A stretch of 64,000 bases of DNA from Pseudomonadota bacterium (GTDB taxonomy: Bacteria; Pseudomonadota; Alphaproteobacteria; Rhodobacterales; Rhodobacteraceae): assembly GCA_021779835.1 (NCBI GenBank), contig JAJXZX010000019.1, positions 1 to 64,000 of the forward strand, written 5' to 3'. Below, in pieces: positions 43,175-52,512 of this stretch (within the stretch, counting starts at the first letter, position 1; the number at the start of each line of letters is the position of its first letter). The notes under the pieces are model-generated. The model had not been told where the DNA came from and ran no database searches. It was given only the letters and a program-made list of their open reading frames with translations. Position numbers and translations under genes: made by a program.

Positions 43175-44256
43175 CAGTGCGCCTCCTTCAGATTGAAGCG
43201 GATGCGGTAGTTCGACAGAAGGTCGACCGCGAGCAGGAAGAACAGCAGCATCCCTTGAAAAGCTTGGATCGCCGCCGAGGGCAGCCCGATGTTGGATTGC
43301 GCGATGTCGCCGCCAACATAGGTCAGCGCCATCAGCAGCCCCGCAAGCAGGATGCCGATCGGGTGCAACCGGCCAAGGAACGCCACGATGATCGCGGTGA
43401 AGCCATAGCCAGAGGCGAAGTCGATCGAGATTTTGCCCGCAGGCCCCGCCACCTCGAACATGCCCGCAAGACCGGCGAGAATGCCCGACATGCCCATGCA
43501 GAACACCACCAGCCGCTCGGGTTTGACGCCGGCAAAGCGCGCGGCGCGGGGGGCTTGGCCGGTCAGACGGATCTGAAAGCCAAGCATGTGACGTTGCAGC
43601 AGGATGTAGGAGGCGATCACCGCGATCACCGCCGCCACCACGCCCCAATGGATGCCGGTGCCCGCGAAAATCTCCAGGTTGGCGGCAGAGGGATAGGCCG
43701 ACAGGTCGCGCGATCCGGGAAAGCCAGAGCCTTCGGGGTTGCGCATCAGCCCAACCGCCATCGAGGCGAGCAGGTTTTTCGCGACATAGACCAGCATCAG
43801 CGACACGAGGATCTCGTTGGTGCCAAAGCGGGTTTTCAGGATCGCCGGGATCATCGCCCACAGCCAGCCGCCAAAGCCGCCTGCGATGATCATCAGCGGA
43901 AAGATATACCAGTGCTGCGACGGGTAGAACCACAGGCCGACCCCGGCACCAAAGATGGCACCAAGGATATATTGCCCCTCGGCCCCGATGTTCCAGATCC
44001 CGGCGCGAAAGCCAAGGCTAAGGCCGATGGCAATCAGCACCAGAGGCGCCGCCTTGACCAGCAGTTGCGCGCGGTAATACCACGCATTGTCGCCAATCAG
44101 CGGGTCAAGGAAAATGGTGCGGATCGCCTCGAACGGGTTCTTGCCAAGCGCTGCGAACAACAGGCCGCCCGCGATCATGGTCAGCACCACCGCCAGCACC
44201 GGCGTTGCCCCGGTCCAGAACCGCGACGGGTTAGGCCGTTTCTCAAGGATGAACAT
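43174..44256 (-). CDS. BMP-type ABC transporter, first permease (second copy)
   Basis: Membrane permease (360 aa from ATG 44256, MFILEKRPNP, with GGAGG seven bases upstream). The stretch GIWNIGAEGQYILGAIFGAG and the loop GRLHPIG correspond to FNIGGDGQAQLGG and GRSHPFG of the left-hand paralogue. Many hydrophobic helices. The start lies 14 bases inside the end of the ATPase gene. Part of the xdh-linked importer. Confidence 0.93.
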   Translation of the reverse strand: MFILEKRPNPSRFWTGATPVLAVVLTMIAGGLLFAALGKNPFEAIRTIFLDPLIGDNAWYYRAQLLVKAAPLVLIAIGLSLGFRAGIWNIGAEGQYILGAIFGAGVGLWFYPSQHWYIFPLMIIAGGFGGWLWAMIPAILKTRFGTNEILVSLMLVYVAKNLLASMAVGLMRNPEGSGFPGSRDLSAYPSAANLEIFAGTGIHWGVVAAVIAVIASYILLQRHMLGFQIRLTGQAPRAARFAGVKPERLVVFCMGMSGILAGLAGMFEVAGPAGKISIDFASGYGFTAIIVAFLGRLHPIGILLAGLLMALTYVGGDIAQSNIGLPSAAIQAFQGMLLFFLLAVDLLSNYRIRFNLKEAH

Positions 44257-45775
44257 GGGCAACCTCCATTCCATGCGCGCCGCCCATCATCAGGCCGATC
44301 TCGTCTACGGTTAGGCCCTGTGTCGGGCGGGGTGCGGACAGGCGTCCGCCATTAAGCGCCGCAAAACGGTCGGCGATTTCAAGCAGTTCGTCGAGGTCCT
44401 GGCTAATCACCACCACCGCAGCACCTCCACTGGCACGGTCGATCAGCGCCTGCCGGATCGAGGCCGCTGCCGCCGCGTCCACCCCCCATGTCGGCTGGTT
44501 GACCACGATCACCGAGGGGTCTTGGCTCAGCTCTCGCCCGATGACGAACTTCTGCAAGTTGCCCCCCGACAGCGCACGGGCAGCAGTGCCGATGCCCGGC
44601 GTGCGCACGTCAAACTCTTTCACGATGCCCGCCGCAAAGGTGCGCGTCTTGGCCCAGTCGATGAACCCGCGAGAGGTCAGCTCCTTGCGCACCGCACCGG
44701 ACAGCAACGCGTTTTCCGTCAGGCTCATATCCGGGGCGGCGGCATGGCCCAGGCGTTCTTCCGGCGCAGACACAAGCCCCACCGCACGCCGCTCGTTCGG
44801 CCCCAGATCGCCCACGCCCTTGCCGTCGATCTTCACCGCATCCTTGGCGGTGCGAATCTCGCCCGACAGGGCCAGCAGCAATTCGTCCTGCCCATTGCCC
44901 GCGACGCCCGCGATGCCAAGGATTTCGCCGCGCTGCACCGTCAGATGGATATTCTGCAACGCCGTGCCAAACGGGTTGGGCGAGCGCGCCGAAAGCCCGC
45001 TGACATCCAGCGCCACCGGCCCCGGCGCCTTGCCAGAGCGTTCCGGCGGCGTCAGCGTTTCGCCCACCATCATCTCGGCCAGTTCGCGCGCCGATTTCTC
45101 GCGCGGTTGGCAGGTGTCAACCACCTTGCCCCGCCGCAGCACCGTCGCCTCGTCACACAGCGCGCGGATTTCTTCCAGCTTGTGACTGATATAAAGGATA
45201 GCGGTGCCCTCTGCCGACAACTGCCGCAGCGTCTTGAACAGGATCTCCACCTCTTGCGGCGTCAGCACCGAGGTCGGCTCGTCCATAATCAACAGCTTGG
45301 GGTCTTGCAGAAGGCAACGGATGATCTCGACCCGCTGCCGCTCGCCCGCCGACAGGTCGCCGACCAGCCGCGCGGGGTCAAGCGGCAGGCCATAGGCCTC
45401 TGACACCTGCCGGATGCGCTGCGAAAGCTCGCTTTGCTTGGGCGGATTTTCCATGCCAAGCGCCACGTTTTCCGCGACGTTCAACGCCTCGAACAGGCTG
45501 AAATGTTGGAACACCATCGCCACGCCCGCGGCCCGCGCGGCCTTGGGCGCCGAGGGTTCATAGACCTGCCCGCGCAGCGTCATGCGCCCCGTATCCGGGC
45601 GCACCAGACCGTAGATCATCTTGACCAGCGTGGATTTCCCCGCGCCATTCTCGCCCAAAAGCGAGTGAACCTCGCCCTCCATGATGCGAAAGCTGACATT
45701 ACTGTTGGCCACGACGCCGGGATAGGCCTTGGTCAGACCCTCCACCGTCAGCAGAACCTTTTCCGTCCCCGTCAT
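44243..45775 (-). CDS. BMP-type ABC transporter, double ATPase (second copy)
   Basis: Two fused nucleotide-binding domains (510 aa). N-domain: Walker A GENGAGKST at residues 41-49, signature LSAGERQRVEI, Walker B LLIMDEPTSVLTP. C-domain: GVAGNGQDE in place of Walker A, signature LSGGNLQK, and VIVVNQPTWGVD where Gln replaces the catalytic Glu. The same degeneracy is seen in the left-hand paralogue. ATG 45775 overlaps the xdhC stop as ATGA, which ties the importer to xanthine dehydrogenase. Confidence 0.94.
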   Translation of the reverse strand: MTGTEKVLLTVEGLTKAYPGVVANSNVSFRIMEGEVHSLLGENGAGKSTLVKMIYGLVRPDTGRMTLRGQVYEPSAPKAARAAGVAMVFQHFSLFEALNVAENVALGMENPPKQSELSQRIRQVSEAYGLPLDPARLVGDLSAGERQRVEIIRCLLQDPKLLIMDEPTSVLTPQEVEILFKTLRQLSAEGTAILYISHKLEEIRALCDEATVLRRGKVVDTCQPREKSARELAEMMVGETLTPPERSGKAPGPVALDVSGLSARSPNPFGTALQNIHLTVQRGEILGIAGVAGNGQDELLLALSGEIRTAKDAVKIDGKGVGDLGPNERRAVGLVSAPEERLGHAAAPDMSLTENALLSGAVRKELTSRGFIDWAKTRTFAAGIVKEFDVRTPGIGTAARALSGGNLQKFVIGRELSQDPSVIVVNQPTWGVDAAAAASIRQALIDRASGGAAVVVISQDLDELLEIADRFAALNGGRLSAPRPTQGLTVDEIGLMMGGAHGMEVAHVHP

Positions 45776-46716
45776 ATTGCGCGCTCCTTTGCGGATGTGC
45801 TTGCGCTTGTGTGTTTTAGCAGCGTAGTGGCGACGCCAAGCGCGATCGCCTGTGGATGTTTACCCAATGTCGGATCGCCTATCGGGCAAAGAATGCGCCC
45901 GATCAAGGGGGCGGAATGACCCAACCCCTTGAGCCTGCTGCGAAAGCGCGCCCATTTGGTTTGTGACCCGATCAGGCCAAGCTCAGCAAAACCGTGCAGC
46001 AGCAGGCGGTGGCACAGCTCAAGATCCAGCGCGTGCGAATAGGTCAGCACCAGATGTTCCGCGTCGCGCGGCGCATGGGCCACCAGATCGGCGGGGGTGG
46101 CGGCATATAGCTGCACGACGCCCGCCGGGATGGTTTCGGGAAAGCGATCCGCCGCGCAATCCACCCATGTCAGCGCGAACTCTGGCAGCGGCGACAGCAC
46201 GCCGATGATGGCGCGGCCCACATGCCCCGCGCCCCAGACCCAAAGCTGGCGCGAAGGCGCGGCAAGCGGCTCGATCATCCAGCCGTGCACCAGCCGCGCC
46301 GAGGGCGCCACACCCGTGCTGCGCGCGGTGTTCAGCAGGCGCCGCACCGCCAGCGGCATCTCTGCCGCCGCCGCAATAGGCCGCGCAATCACCGCTTGCC
46401 CCTCCAGCCGCGCCAGATCTTCGGCGGCATACACCTCGGTCAGCACGCTGACCGCACCGCCGCAGCATTGGCCCAACTTTGGCCCCAAAGCCTCGCGGTC
46501 CAGCCGCGCGCCACCCGCAGCCAACATCGCGCGGGCGCGGGTCACCGCCTCATATTCCAGCGCGCCGCCCCCGATGGTGCCGGACTGGCCCGTGCCCCAA
46601 ACCAGCATCGCGGCCCCGGTTTCGCGGGGGGATGACCCGTCATGCGCGGCAATCACCACGCGCGCCACGCGGCCCTCAACCGCCACCGCCGCGCTCAATG
46701 CACCCAGATCAAACAT
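45772..46716 (-). CDS. xdhC: Xanthine dehydrogenase accessory protein XdhC
   Basis: Molybdenum-cofactor insertion/sulfuration chaperone for xanthine dehydrogenase (314 aa from ATG 46716, [11 protein letters not shown]). XdhC/CoxI motifs: GTIGGGALEYEAV, LGPKLGQCCGGAVSV and the Rossmann-like VWGAGHVGRAI, with TYSHALDLELCHRLL near the C-terminus. An upstream extension in the same frame is a shadow of xdhB. It starts eight bases inside xdhB and ends in the ATPase start. Confidence 0.94.
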   Translation of the reverse strand: MFDLGALSAAVAVEGRVARVVIAAHDGSSPRETGAAMLVWGTGQSGTIGGGALEYEAVTRARAMLAAGGARLDREALGPKLGQCCGGAVSVLTEVYAAEDLARLEGQAVIARPIAAAAEMPLAVRRLLNTARSTGVAPSARLVHGWMIEPLAAPSRQLWVWGAGHVGRAIIGVLSPLPEFALTWVDCAADRFPETIPAGVVQLYAATPADLVAHAPRDAEHLVLTYSHALDLELCHRLLLHGFAELGLIGSQTKWARFRSRLKGLGHSAPLIGRILCPIGDPTLGKHPQAIALGVATTLLKHTSASTSAKERAI

Positions 46717-49030
46717 GGCGCACCCGCTTGACCGCCGCCAACACCCGTTCCGCCGTCGCAGGCGCATCCAGCGCCGGATAGACGCTGCCATCGCCACAGG
46801 CCGCCACCGCATCCGACAGCGCATAAAACGCCGAGATACCCAGCATGAACGGCGGCTCGCCCACGGCCTTTGACCGATAGATCGTCTCTTCCCGGTTCTC
46901 GCCGTCCCAAAGATCGACGTTGAACACACGCGGGCGATCAGAGCAGGCCGGGATCTTGTAGGTCGAGGGCGCATGGGTGGTCAGCCGCCCCTTGGCGTCC
47001 CACACCAACTCCTCAGTGGTCAGCCAGCCCGCGCCCTGCACATAGCCGCCCTCAACCTGCCCCCGGTCCAGCGCCGGGTTCAGGCTGGCGCCGGCGTCAT
47101 GCAGGATATCGGTGCGCAGAATGCGGTTCTCGCCGGTCAGCGTATCGATTACCACCTCGGTCACCGCCGCGCCGTAAGCGAAGTAATAGAACGGTCTCCC
47201 CTCGCCCTTGACCCGATCCCAAGTGATCTTGGGTGTGCGGTAGAACCCCGTCGCCGACAGCGAAACCCGCGCCTGATAGGTGATCGCTGCAACCTCGGCA
47301 AAGCTGTAATCCGCCCCGCCGACGAACACCCGGCCATTCTCGAAAAATACCTCGGCCACCGTCGCCTGATGCCGCTCTGCCAGCACCTCCGCCATGCGCA
47401 AGCGGATCGTGTCACAGGCCGCCTTCACCGCCATACCGTTCAGATCCGACCCCGAGGACGCCGCCGTAGCCGAGGTATTCGGCACTTTCCCGGTATCGGT
47501 CGCGGTGATCTTGACCGCCTCGACCTCAATCCCGAACGCGGCGGCGGCAACCTGCGCCACCTTGCGGAACAGTCCCTGCCCCATCTCGGTGCCGCCGTGG
47601 TTCATGTGGATAGAGCCGTCCTGATACACATGCACCAGCGCGCCCGCCTGATTAAGCCAGGTCAGCGTGAACGAAATCCCGAACTTCACCGGCGTTAACG
47701 CCAGCCCGCGTTTCAGCACATCGTTCGACGCATTCCACGTCGCCACCGCGCCGCGCCGCCGCTGATATTCTGCCGAGCCTTCCAGCCGCGCCACCAAGCC
47801 ATGCAGGCAAAAATCCTCGACCGGCATGTGATAAGGCGTGGTCTGCACCGTTGCTTTGGTCGAAATATCCCCGCCGGAGGCATCCGACGCCTCGGCATAG
47901 AAATTCACCTTGCGCACTGCGAGCGGGTCGAGCCGCAGCACATGTGCGGCATGGTCCATCACCCGCTCAATCCCGATAACCCCCTGCGGCCCGCCAAAGC
48001 CGCGATAGGCGGTGCCGGAGGTGGTGTTGGTCTTCAGCCGGTGGCTCTCAATCCGGATATTGGGCAACCAGTAGGCGTTGTCGGCGTGCAGCATGGCGCG
48101 GTCCGCCACCGGCAGGCTCAAGTCTTGGCTCCAGCCGCAGCGCATCAGGTGCAAAAACTCCACCCCCAACACGCGCCCCTCGGTGTCGATCCCGGCACGG
48201 TAGCCGATGCGCAGGTCGTGGCGTTTGCCCGTAATCACCATGTCGTCGTCGCGATCATAGCGCATCTTGCAAGGCTTGCCCGTCGCCCGCGCCGCCAGGG
48301 CGCAAGAGATCGCCAGCGCGTTGCCTTGGCTTTCCTTACCGCCAAAGCCACCGCCCATGCGCCGCACCTCGACCCGGACCGCGTTCATCGGCAGGTGCAG
48401 CGCATGCGCCACCTTGTGCTGAATCTCGCTGGGATGCTGGGTGGAGGAATGCACCACCATATCGCCGCCCTCTTGCGGCAGGGCGAGCGCGATTTGACCC
48501 TCCAGATAGAAATGCTCTTGCCCGCCAACCTCGAAGCTGCCCTCGATGGTATGCGCCGCACCGGTAATCGCCGCGCTGGCATCGCCACGCGCCCAGATTA
48601 CCGGGCCATCCTCGAACCGCGAATTGGCGGCAAGCGCGTCATCAACCGTCAGCAAAGCGGGCAATTCGCGATAGCTGACCTTGCCCAGCCGCGCCGCCTT
48701 GCGCGCGGCAAGGTGGGTTTCGGCGACAACCAAAAACACCGGCTGGCCGACGTAATGCACGCGACCGACCGCCAGCAAAGGCTCATCCTCGGCAGAGGGC
48801 GAACAGTCCGGCATCGGATCGAAATCGCCCGCCGCATAGACCGCGACCACGCCGGGCGCGGCGCGCACTGCGCTGAGGTCAATCGCGGTGATCTCGCCAT
48901 GCGCAACACTGGACAGGCCAAAGGCCAGATGCAGCGTGCCGCCCGGCGTCGGAATGTCGTCGATATAGCGCGCCTGCCCGGTGACATGCAGTTCGGCCGC
49001 GTCGTGCGAAAGGGGTTTGGTCACGCTCAT
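46709..49030 (-). CDS. xdhB: Xanthine dehydrogenase, molybdopterin-binding subunit
   Basis: Catalytic Mo subunit (773 aa) that hydroxylates hypoxanthine and xanthine to urate. Motifs: [36 protein letters not shown], and the active-site Glu region [22 protein letters not shown] near the C-terminus. Starts at ATG 49030 overlapping the xdhA stop (ATGA). Works as a heterotetramer with XdhA after maturation by XdhC. Confidence 0.97.
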   Translation of the reverse strand: MSVTKPLSHDAAELHVTGQARYIDDIPTPGGTLHLAFGLSSVAHGEITAIDLSAVRAAPGVVAVYAAGDFDPMPDCSPSAEDEPLLAVGRVHYVGQPVFLVVAETHLAARKAARLGKVSYRELPALLTVDDALAANSRFEDGPVIWARGDASAAITGAAHTIEGSFEVGGQEHFYLEGQIALALPQEGGDMVVHSSTQHPSEIQHKVAHALHLPMNAVRVEVRRMGGGFGGKESQGNALAISCALAARATGKPCKMRYDRDDDMVITGKRHDLRIGYRAGIDTEGRVLGVEFLHLMRCGWSQDLSLPVADRAMLHADNAYWLPNIRIESHRLKTNTTSGTAYRGFGGPQGVIGIERVMDHAAHVLRLDPLAVRKVNFYAEASDASGGDISTKATVQTTPYHMPVEDFCLHGLVARLEGSAEYQRRRGAVATWNASNDVLKRGLALTPVKFGISFTLTWLNQAGALVHVYQDGSIHMNHGGTEMGQGLFRKVAQVAAAAFGIEVEAVKITATDTGKVPNTSATAASSGSDLNGMAVKAACDTIRLRMAEVLAERHQATVAEVFFENGRVFVGGADYSFAEVAAITYQARVSLSATGFYRTPKITWDRVKGEGRPFYYFAYGAAVTEVVIDTLTGENRILRTDILHDAGASLNPALDRGQVEGGYVQGAGWLTTEELVWDAKGRLTTHAPSTYKIPACSDRPRVFNVDLWDGENREETIYRSKAVGEPPFMLGISAFYALSDAVAACGDGSVYPALDAPATAERVLAAVKRVRHV

Positions 49031-50436
49031 GCCTCGACCTCCAGCACAGTGACGGGCGCGCCGGTCAGGTCATGGAAATAGCGCGTCAGCAGATTAGTCG
49101 CGGCCTCCAGCCGGTAGGCGGCAGAGGCGCGCATGTCGCTCATCGGCGTGAAATCCTGCGCGAAAGCGGGCAGGGCGGCGGCGATGGTCGTGGCGTTCCA
49201 TGCGCGGCCCACCAGCGCGGCCTCGACCGCTGCGGCGCGCTTGGGGATGCCCGCCATACCGCCAAACGCTATACGCGCGGCGCTGACTTTGCCCTCCGTC
49301 ACCGTCACGTTAAAGCAGCCACAGACCGCCGAGATGTCCTGATCGAAGCGTTTGGACAGCTTGTAGCACCGCAAATCGGGGGCCGAGGCGGGGATGGTGA
49401 CTGCCGCCACGAACTCACCCGCGCGGCGGTCTTGCTTGCGGTAGTCGAGGAAGAAATCCTCCAGCGGTATCGCGCGCATCTCGTCACCACGGCGCAAGTG
49501 CAACACGGCGCCAAGCGCGATCAACGCGGGTGGGCCATCGCCGATCGGAGAGCCGTTGGCGATATTGCCACCAATCGTCGCGGCATTGCGCACCTGCACC
49601 GAGGCATAGCGGCGCAACAGCTCGGCAAACGACGGGTGGCTGCCGACCATCGCGGCGCGCAACGTCTCCACCGTGACACCTGCACCGATGGCAATCGCAT
49701 CGCCGCGCCGCTCAATCTGTTGCAGGTCGCTGACGCCATTGAGAAAGGCAACCGGGGCAAGGTCGCGCAACTGCTTGGTGACCCAAAGTCCGACATCGGT
49801 CGCGCCCGCGATCAACGTGGCGTCGGGGTTTTGCAGATACCAGTCGGCGAGTTCGTCAGAGTTGCTCGGGCGGAACGCGCCGGGGGCTGTCTGCCCCCGG
49901 TCCCCCGAGGATATTTCCGCCAAAGCAAATGAGGCGAGCGCCTTTTGATCCGCCCGCATCCAGTCAGGAACCGGCGCGGCTTCGGCGGCCTCGGCGGCGC
50001 GGATGATCGGCGCGTAGCCGGTGCAGCGGCACAGGTTGCCCGCCAGCACGTCGTCATGGTCGTGGCGCCCGTTCAGGTGGCCGACCGCCATCGAGACGAC
50101 AAATCCCGGCGTGCAAAAGCCGCATTGGCTGCCGTGATGGGTGACCATCGCCTGTTGCACCGGGTGCAGCGTGCCATCGGGGCCTGCGATACCTTCGACG
50201 GTGCGCACCGCTTTGCCGTGGATTTGCGGCAACATCAGGATGCAGGCATTCAGCGCGCGCGCGCCCTCTGCGTCGGTGACCATCACCGTGCAGGCACCGC
50301 AATCGCCTTCGTTGCAGCCTTCCTTGGTGCCGGTCAGATGTCGATTTTCGCGAAGCCAGTCCAATAGAGTCCGCGTTGGGGCCACGCCCACGATGCGAAC
50401 CGGCGTTCCGTTCAACAGAAACGCGATCTCTGACAT
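49027..50436 (-). CDS. xdhA: Xanthine dehydrogenase, small FeS/FAD subunit
   Basis: Electron-transfer subunit (469 aa from ATG 50436, [10 protein letters not shown]). Two 2Fe-2S clusters: [11 protein letters not shown] (Cys41, 46, 49) and CGFCTPGF with [11 protein letters not shown]. The FAD domain begins around [25 protein letters not shown] with [16 protein letters not shown]. The linker between the two domains ([12 protein letters not shown]) is encoded by a copy of the dispersed intergenic motif. First gene of the seven-gene operon; a 262-base divergent gap lies upstream. Confidence 0.97.
   Translation of the reverse strand: MSEIAFLLNGTPVRIVGVAPTRTLLDWLRENRHLTGTKEGCNEGDCGACTVMVTDAEGARALNACILMLPQIHGKAVRTVEGIAGPDGTLHPVQQAMVTHHGSQCGFCTPGFVVSMAVGHLNGRHDHDDVLAGNLCRCTGYAPIIRAAEAAEAAPVPDWMRADQKALASFALAEISSGDRGQTAPGAFRPSNSDELADWYLQNPDATLIAGATDVGLWVTKQLRDLAPVAFLNGVSDLQQIERRGDAIAIGAGVTVETLRAAMVGSHPSFAELLRRYASVQVRNAATIGGNIANGSPIGDGPPALIALGAVLHLRRGDEMRAIPLEDFFLDYRKQDRRAGEFVAAVTIPASAPDLRCYKLSKRFDQDISAVCGCFNVTVTEGKVSAARIAFGGMAGIPKRAAAVEAALVGRAWNATTIAAALPAFAQDFTPMSDMRASAAYRLEAATNLLTRYFHDLTGAPVTVLEVEA
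49902..49933 (+). repeat. Dispersed intergenic motif, copy F, inside xdhA
   Basis: cccccgaggatatttccgcc followed by aaagcaaatgag, preceded by a CGGGGGC/GCCCCCG hairpin. It lies on the strand opposite to xdhA and is translated there as the [17 protein letters not shown] linker. Other copies in this window are intergenic. Confidence 0.65.
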
Positions 50437-50698
50437 GTCATTAACCTGCCGCCTTCTCCCCGTCACAGGGCCGTTGCGCGCTTGCCCGATGCGGCGTAAA
50501 GCAAGTCGCGCGCCCTTGTTCCCTGTCTGTCATGAAGCCTTCACGGGGGGCAGTTGGCAAGAAATACTTTTAGCGATCTGCGGGAAGGACTTTCGCCTTT
50601 TGCCTGATAATTGGTCGCATATGGGTGGAAACTAGGCGATTTGAGAGACCGACAGGCATGAAAAACCCATCAGTTTCAAGATGCAAGGGGGCGGGCGG

Positions 50699-51631
50699 GT
50701 GAGTGCTATCGTGTCGCAGGCGCGCCGTGCGCCGCCGTGGGATCTGCTGGCGCAGGGCGCGATTCTGGCCCTCGGCGCGCTGTTGTTCACCGTCTCGCAT
50801 TGGTTTCCCGCCGATATGCCGGTGTTTGGCCCCTATGATTTTTCGACCTCAATCTACGCCTCGATCACCTTTCCTGCGTTTTGGTATCTGCGCGGCCTGA
50901 CCCGTCTGGCACCCGAAGCGCGCCCCGATCTTTGGCGGCGCGTCAGCTTCCTGCTGGGCCTCGCGCTGCTATATGGCGTGACGCAGACCGCCTATGACTA
51001 TCTTGCGCAGCGCATGTTCTTCCTGGGGCGCATCCAGCATGTCGCCCTTCACCACATCGGGCCGGTCCTGATCGGGCTAAGCATGGCGGGGCCGGTGATC
51101 CTTGCCGGCGGGCCGGAGTGGCTGCGCCGCATCGCCGCCTCGCGCATTGCGGCGCGCAGTATGGCGGTGATCCAGCAGCCGCTGATTGCGGCCTTCCTTT
51201 TCGTCGGGCTGTTTTATTTCTGGCTGTTCCCGCCCGTGCATTTCGTCGCGATGGTAAATCCGACGTTGTATGTGGTGATGACATGGACGATGGCGCTCGA
51301 TGGTGTGCTGTTCTGGGCGATGGTGCTGGATACGCGGCCCGCGCCCCCTGCGTCGGCACCGTTCGGGATGCGCGCGGCCTTGTCCGTCGCGGTGATGTTC
51401 CCGCAGATCGTGCTGGGTGCGCTTATCACCTTCGCCAATCACGACATTTACCCGTCCTACGCCTATTGCGGCCGCTATCTGCCCAATATCAGCGCGGTCA
51501 GCGACCAGACCATCGGTGGCGTGGTGATCTGGATCCCCCCCGCGATGATGAGCGCGGTTGGCCTGTTGGTGGTGCTGGCCAACATCCGCCGCGCGGATGA
51601 ACGCCGCAGGCGGCGTCAGCCCTCGGCCTGA
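50699..51631 (+). CDS. CtaG-like cytochrome c oxidase assembly membrane protein
   Basis: Polytopic membrane protein (310 aa) resembling the Caa3_CtaG family implicated in cytochrome oxidase assembly. Histidines in QHVALHHIGPVLIGLSMAGP and PPVHFVAMVNPTLYVVM match the metal-ligand-like residues of that family, and about seven hydrophobic segments are visible. GTG 50699 is preferred because AAGGGGG lies nine bases upstream; an ATG at 50681 has no ribosome-binding site. The end overlaps the SCO gene by 16 bases, which supports a shared role in oxidase copper assembly. Confidence 0.82.
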   Translation: MSAIVSQARRAPPWDLLAQGAILALGALLFTVSHWFPADMPVFGPYDFSTSIYASITFPAFWYLRGLTRLAPEARPDLWRRVSFLLGLALLYGVTQTAYDYLAQRMFFLGRIQHVALHHIGPVLIGLSMAGPVILAGGPEWLRRIAASRIAARSMAVIQQPLIAAFLFVGLFYFWLFPPVHFVAMVNPTLYVVMTWTMALDGVLFWAMVLDTRPAPPASAPFGMRAALSVAVMFPQIVLGALITFANHDIYPSYAYCGRYLPNISAVSDQTIGGVVIWIPPAMMSAVGLLVVLANIRRADERRRRRQPSA

Positions 51632-52227
51632 AGCCGCTCCATATCCGCCACCACGCCCGCGATATCGGCGGTCGAATCGTAGAACTTTGTCACCATAAGG
51701 CGCGCATGTCCCGCGCGGTCGAACACATAGATCGAGGGTCCGTGCAGCACGCGGTAAGGCTGCGTTGCCGTGGCGGGCGTCACCGAATAGGTCACGCGGA
51801 ATTGCCGCGTCAGGCGCACAAGCGCGTTATCGGTGCCGCGCAGACCATCCACCTCGGGACCAAAGCTGTGGGTAAAGGCCGCCAGCACCGGCAGCGTGTC
51901 GCGATTTGGGTCCACCGTCGTGAACAGCACCGCCACATCGCGCGCCTTGTCGCCCATCTTCTCCAGCACCGTTGCCACATTGGCCATCGTCAGCGGGCAG
52001 ACATCGGGGCAGAAGGTGTAGCCGAAGAACAGCATCACCAGCTTGCCGCGATAATCGGCCTCGGTCACTTGCTTGCCGTCGCTGGCCCGCGTCATGGTGA
52101 AGCTAAGATCGCGCAGCGCACCATCGACCACCAACGAATGCCAGCCCTTGTCGGACTTGCACGCCGCCAGCAGCGCCAGCGCCGCAGTGCCGCCGATCAG
52201 CCGGCGGCGGGAGAGCTTAGAAGCCAC
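51616..52227 (-). CDS. SCO1/SenC family copper chaperone
   Basis: Membrane-anchored thioredoxin-fold copper protein (203 aa from GTG 52227; a GTG at 52254 is also open). Lipobox-like LLAAC ends the export signal that starts SKLSRRRLIGG. The copper site is FCPDVCPLT plus His in RVLHGPSIYVFD. Delivers copper to the CuA centre of cytochrome oxidase by family knowledge. Its start overlaps the end of a 58-residue membrane protein gene, suggesting coupling. Confidence 0.93.
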   Translation of the reverse strand: MASKLSRRRLIGGTAALALLAACKSDKGWHSLVVDGALRDLSFTMTRASDGKQVTEADYRGKLVMLFFGYTFCPDVCPLTMANVATVLEKMGDKARDVAVLFTTVDPNRDTLPVLAAFTHSFGPEVDGLRGTDNALVRLTRQFRVTYSVTPATATQPYRVLHGPSIYVFDRAGHARLMVTKFYDSTADIAGVVADMERLQAEG

Positions 52228-52393
52228 CGTAAACCACCAGAAATGCCACACCAAACGCGGCGGCCAGCATGGTCAACACCGCGCCGATCAGCAGCACCGC
52301 GATATTACGGTTAGGCCGCGCCATCTGCACGCGCTGCTCCAGCGCGGTCTCCGGCCCCTCGGGGTCGGTCTCAAAGTCGGGATCTTGCGTCAT
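52217..52393 (-). CDS. 58-residue single-helix membrane protein upstream of SCO
   Basis: Short gene with ATG 52393 and TAA 52219-52217. The product starts MTQDPDFETDPEGPETALEQ, an acidic cytoplasmic head, and continues MARPNRNIAVLLIGAVLTML then AAAFGVAFLVVYGGF, one transmembrane helix. The overlap with the SCO start and the position between SCO and a divergent dnaE suggest a small oxidase-assembly or respiratory protein. I do not recognise a named family. Confidence 0.7.
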   Translation of the reverse strand: MTQDPDFETDPEGPETALEQRVQMARPNRNIAVLLIGAVLTMLAAAFGVAFLVVYGGF

Positions 52394-52512
52394 CTGTGCC
52401 TCTTCGCGTCTGCCCCGTCATACCCCTTCGCCCCGCGGTTTCCAACCCCGGCCCCTCTCGCAAATCGACGCAGCCGCTTCCGCTTTGCCGCGCCAGCCGT
52501 TAGGCTTGCGCC

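Noticed and set aside
43175-43933. N-terminal extension of the second xdh-linked permease
   Set aside because: The extra residues are the out-of-frame shadow of the neighbouring permease; ATG 43174 has a strong AAGGAGG and a TGATG junction.
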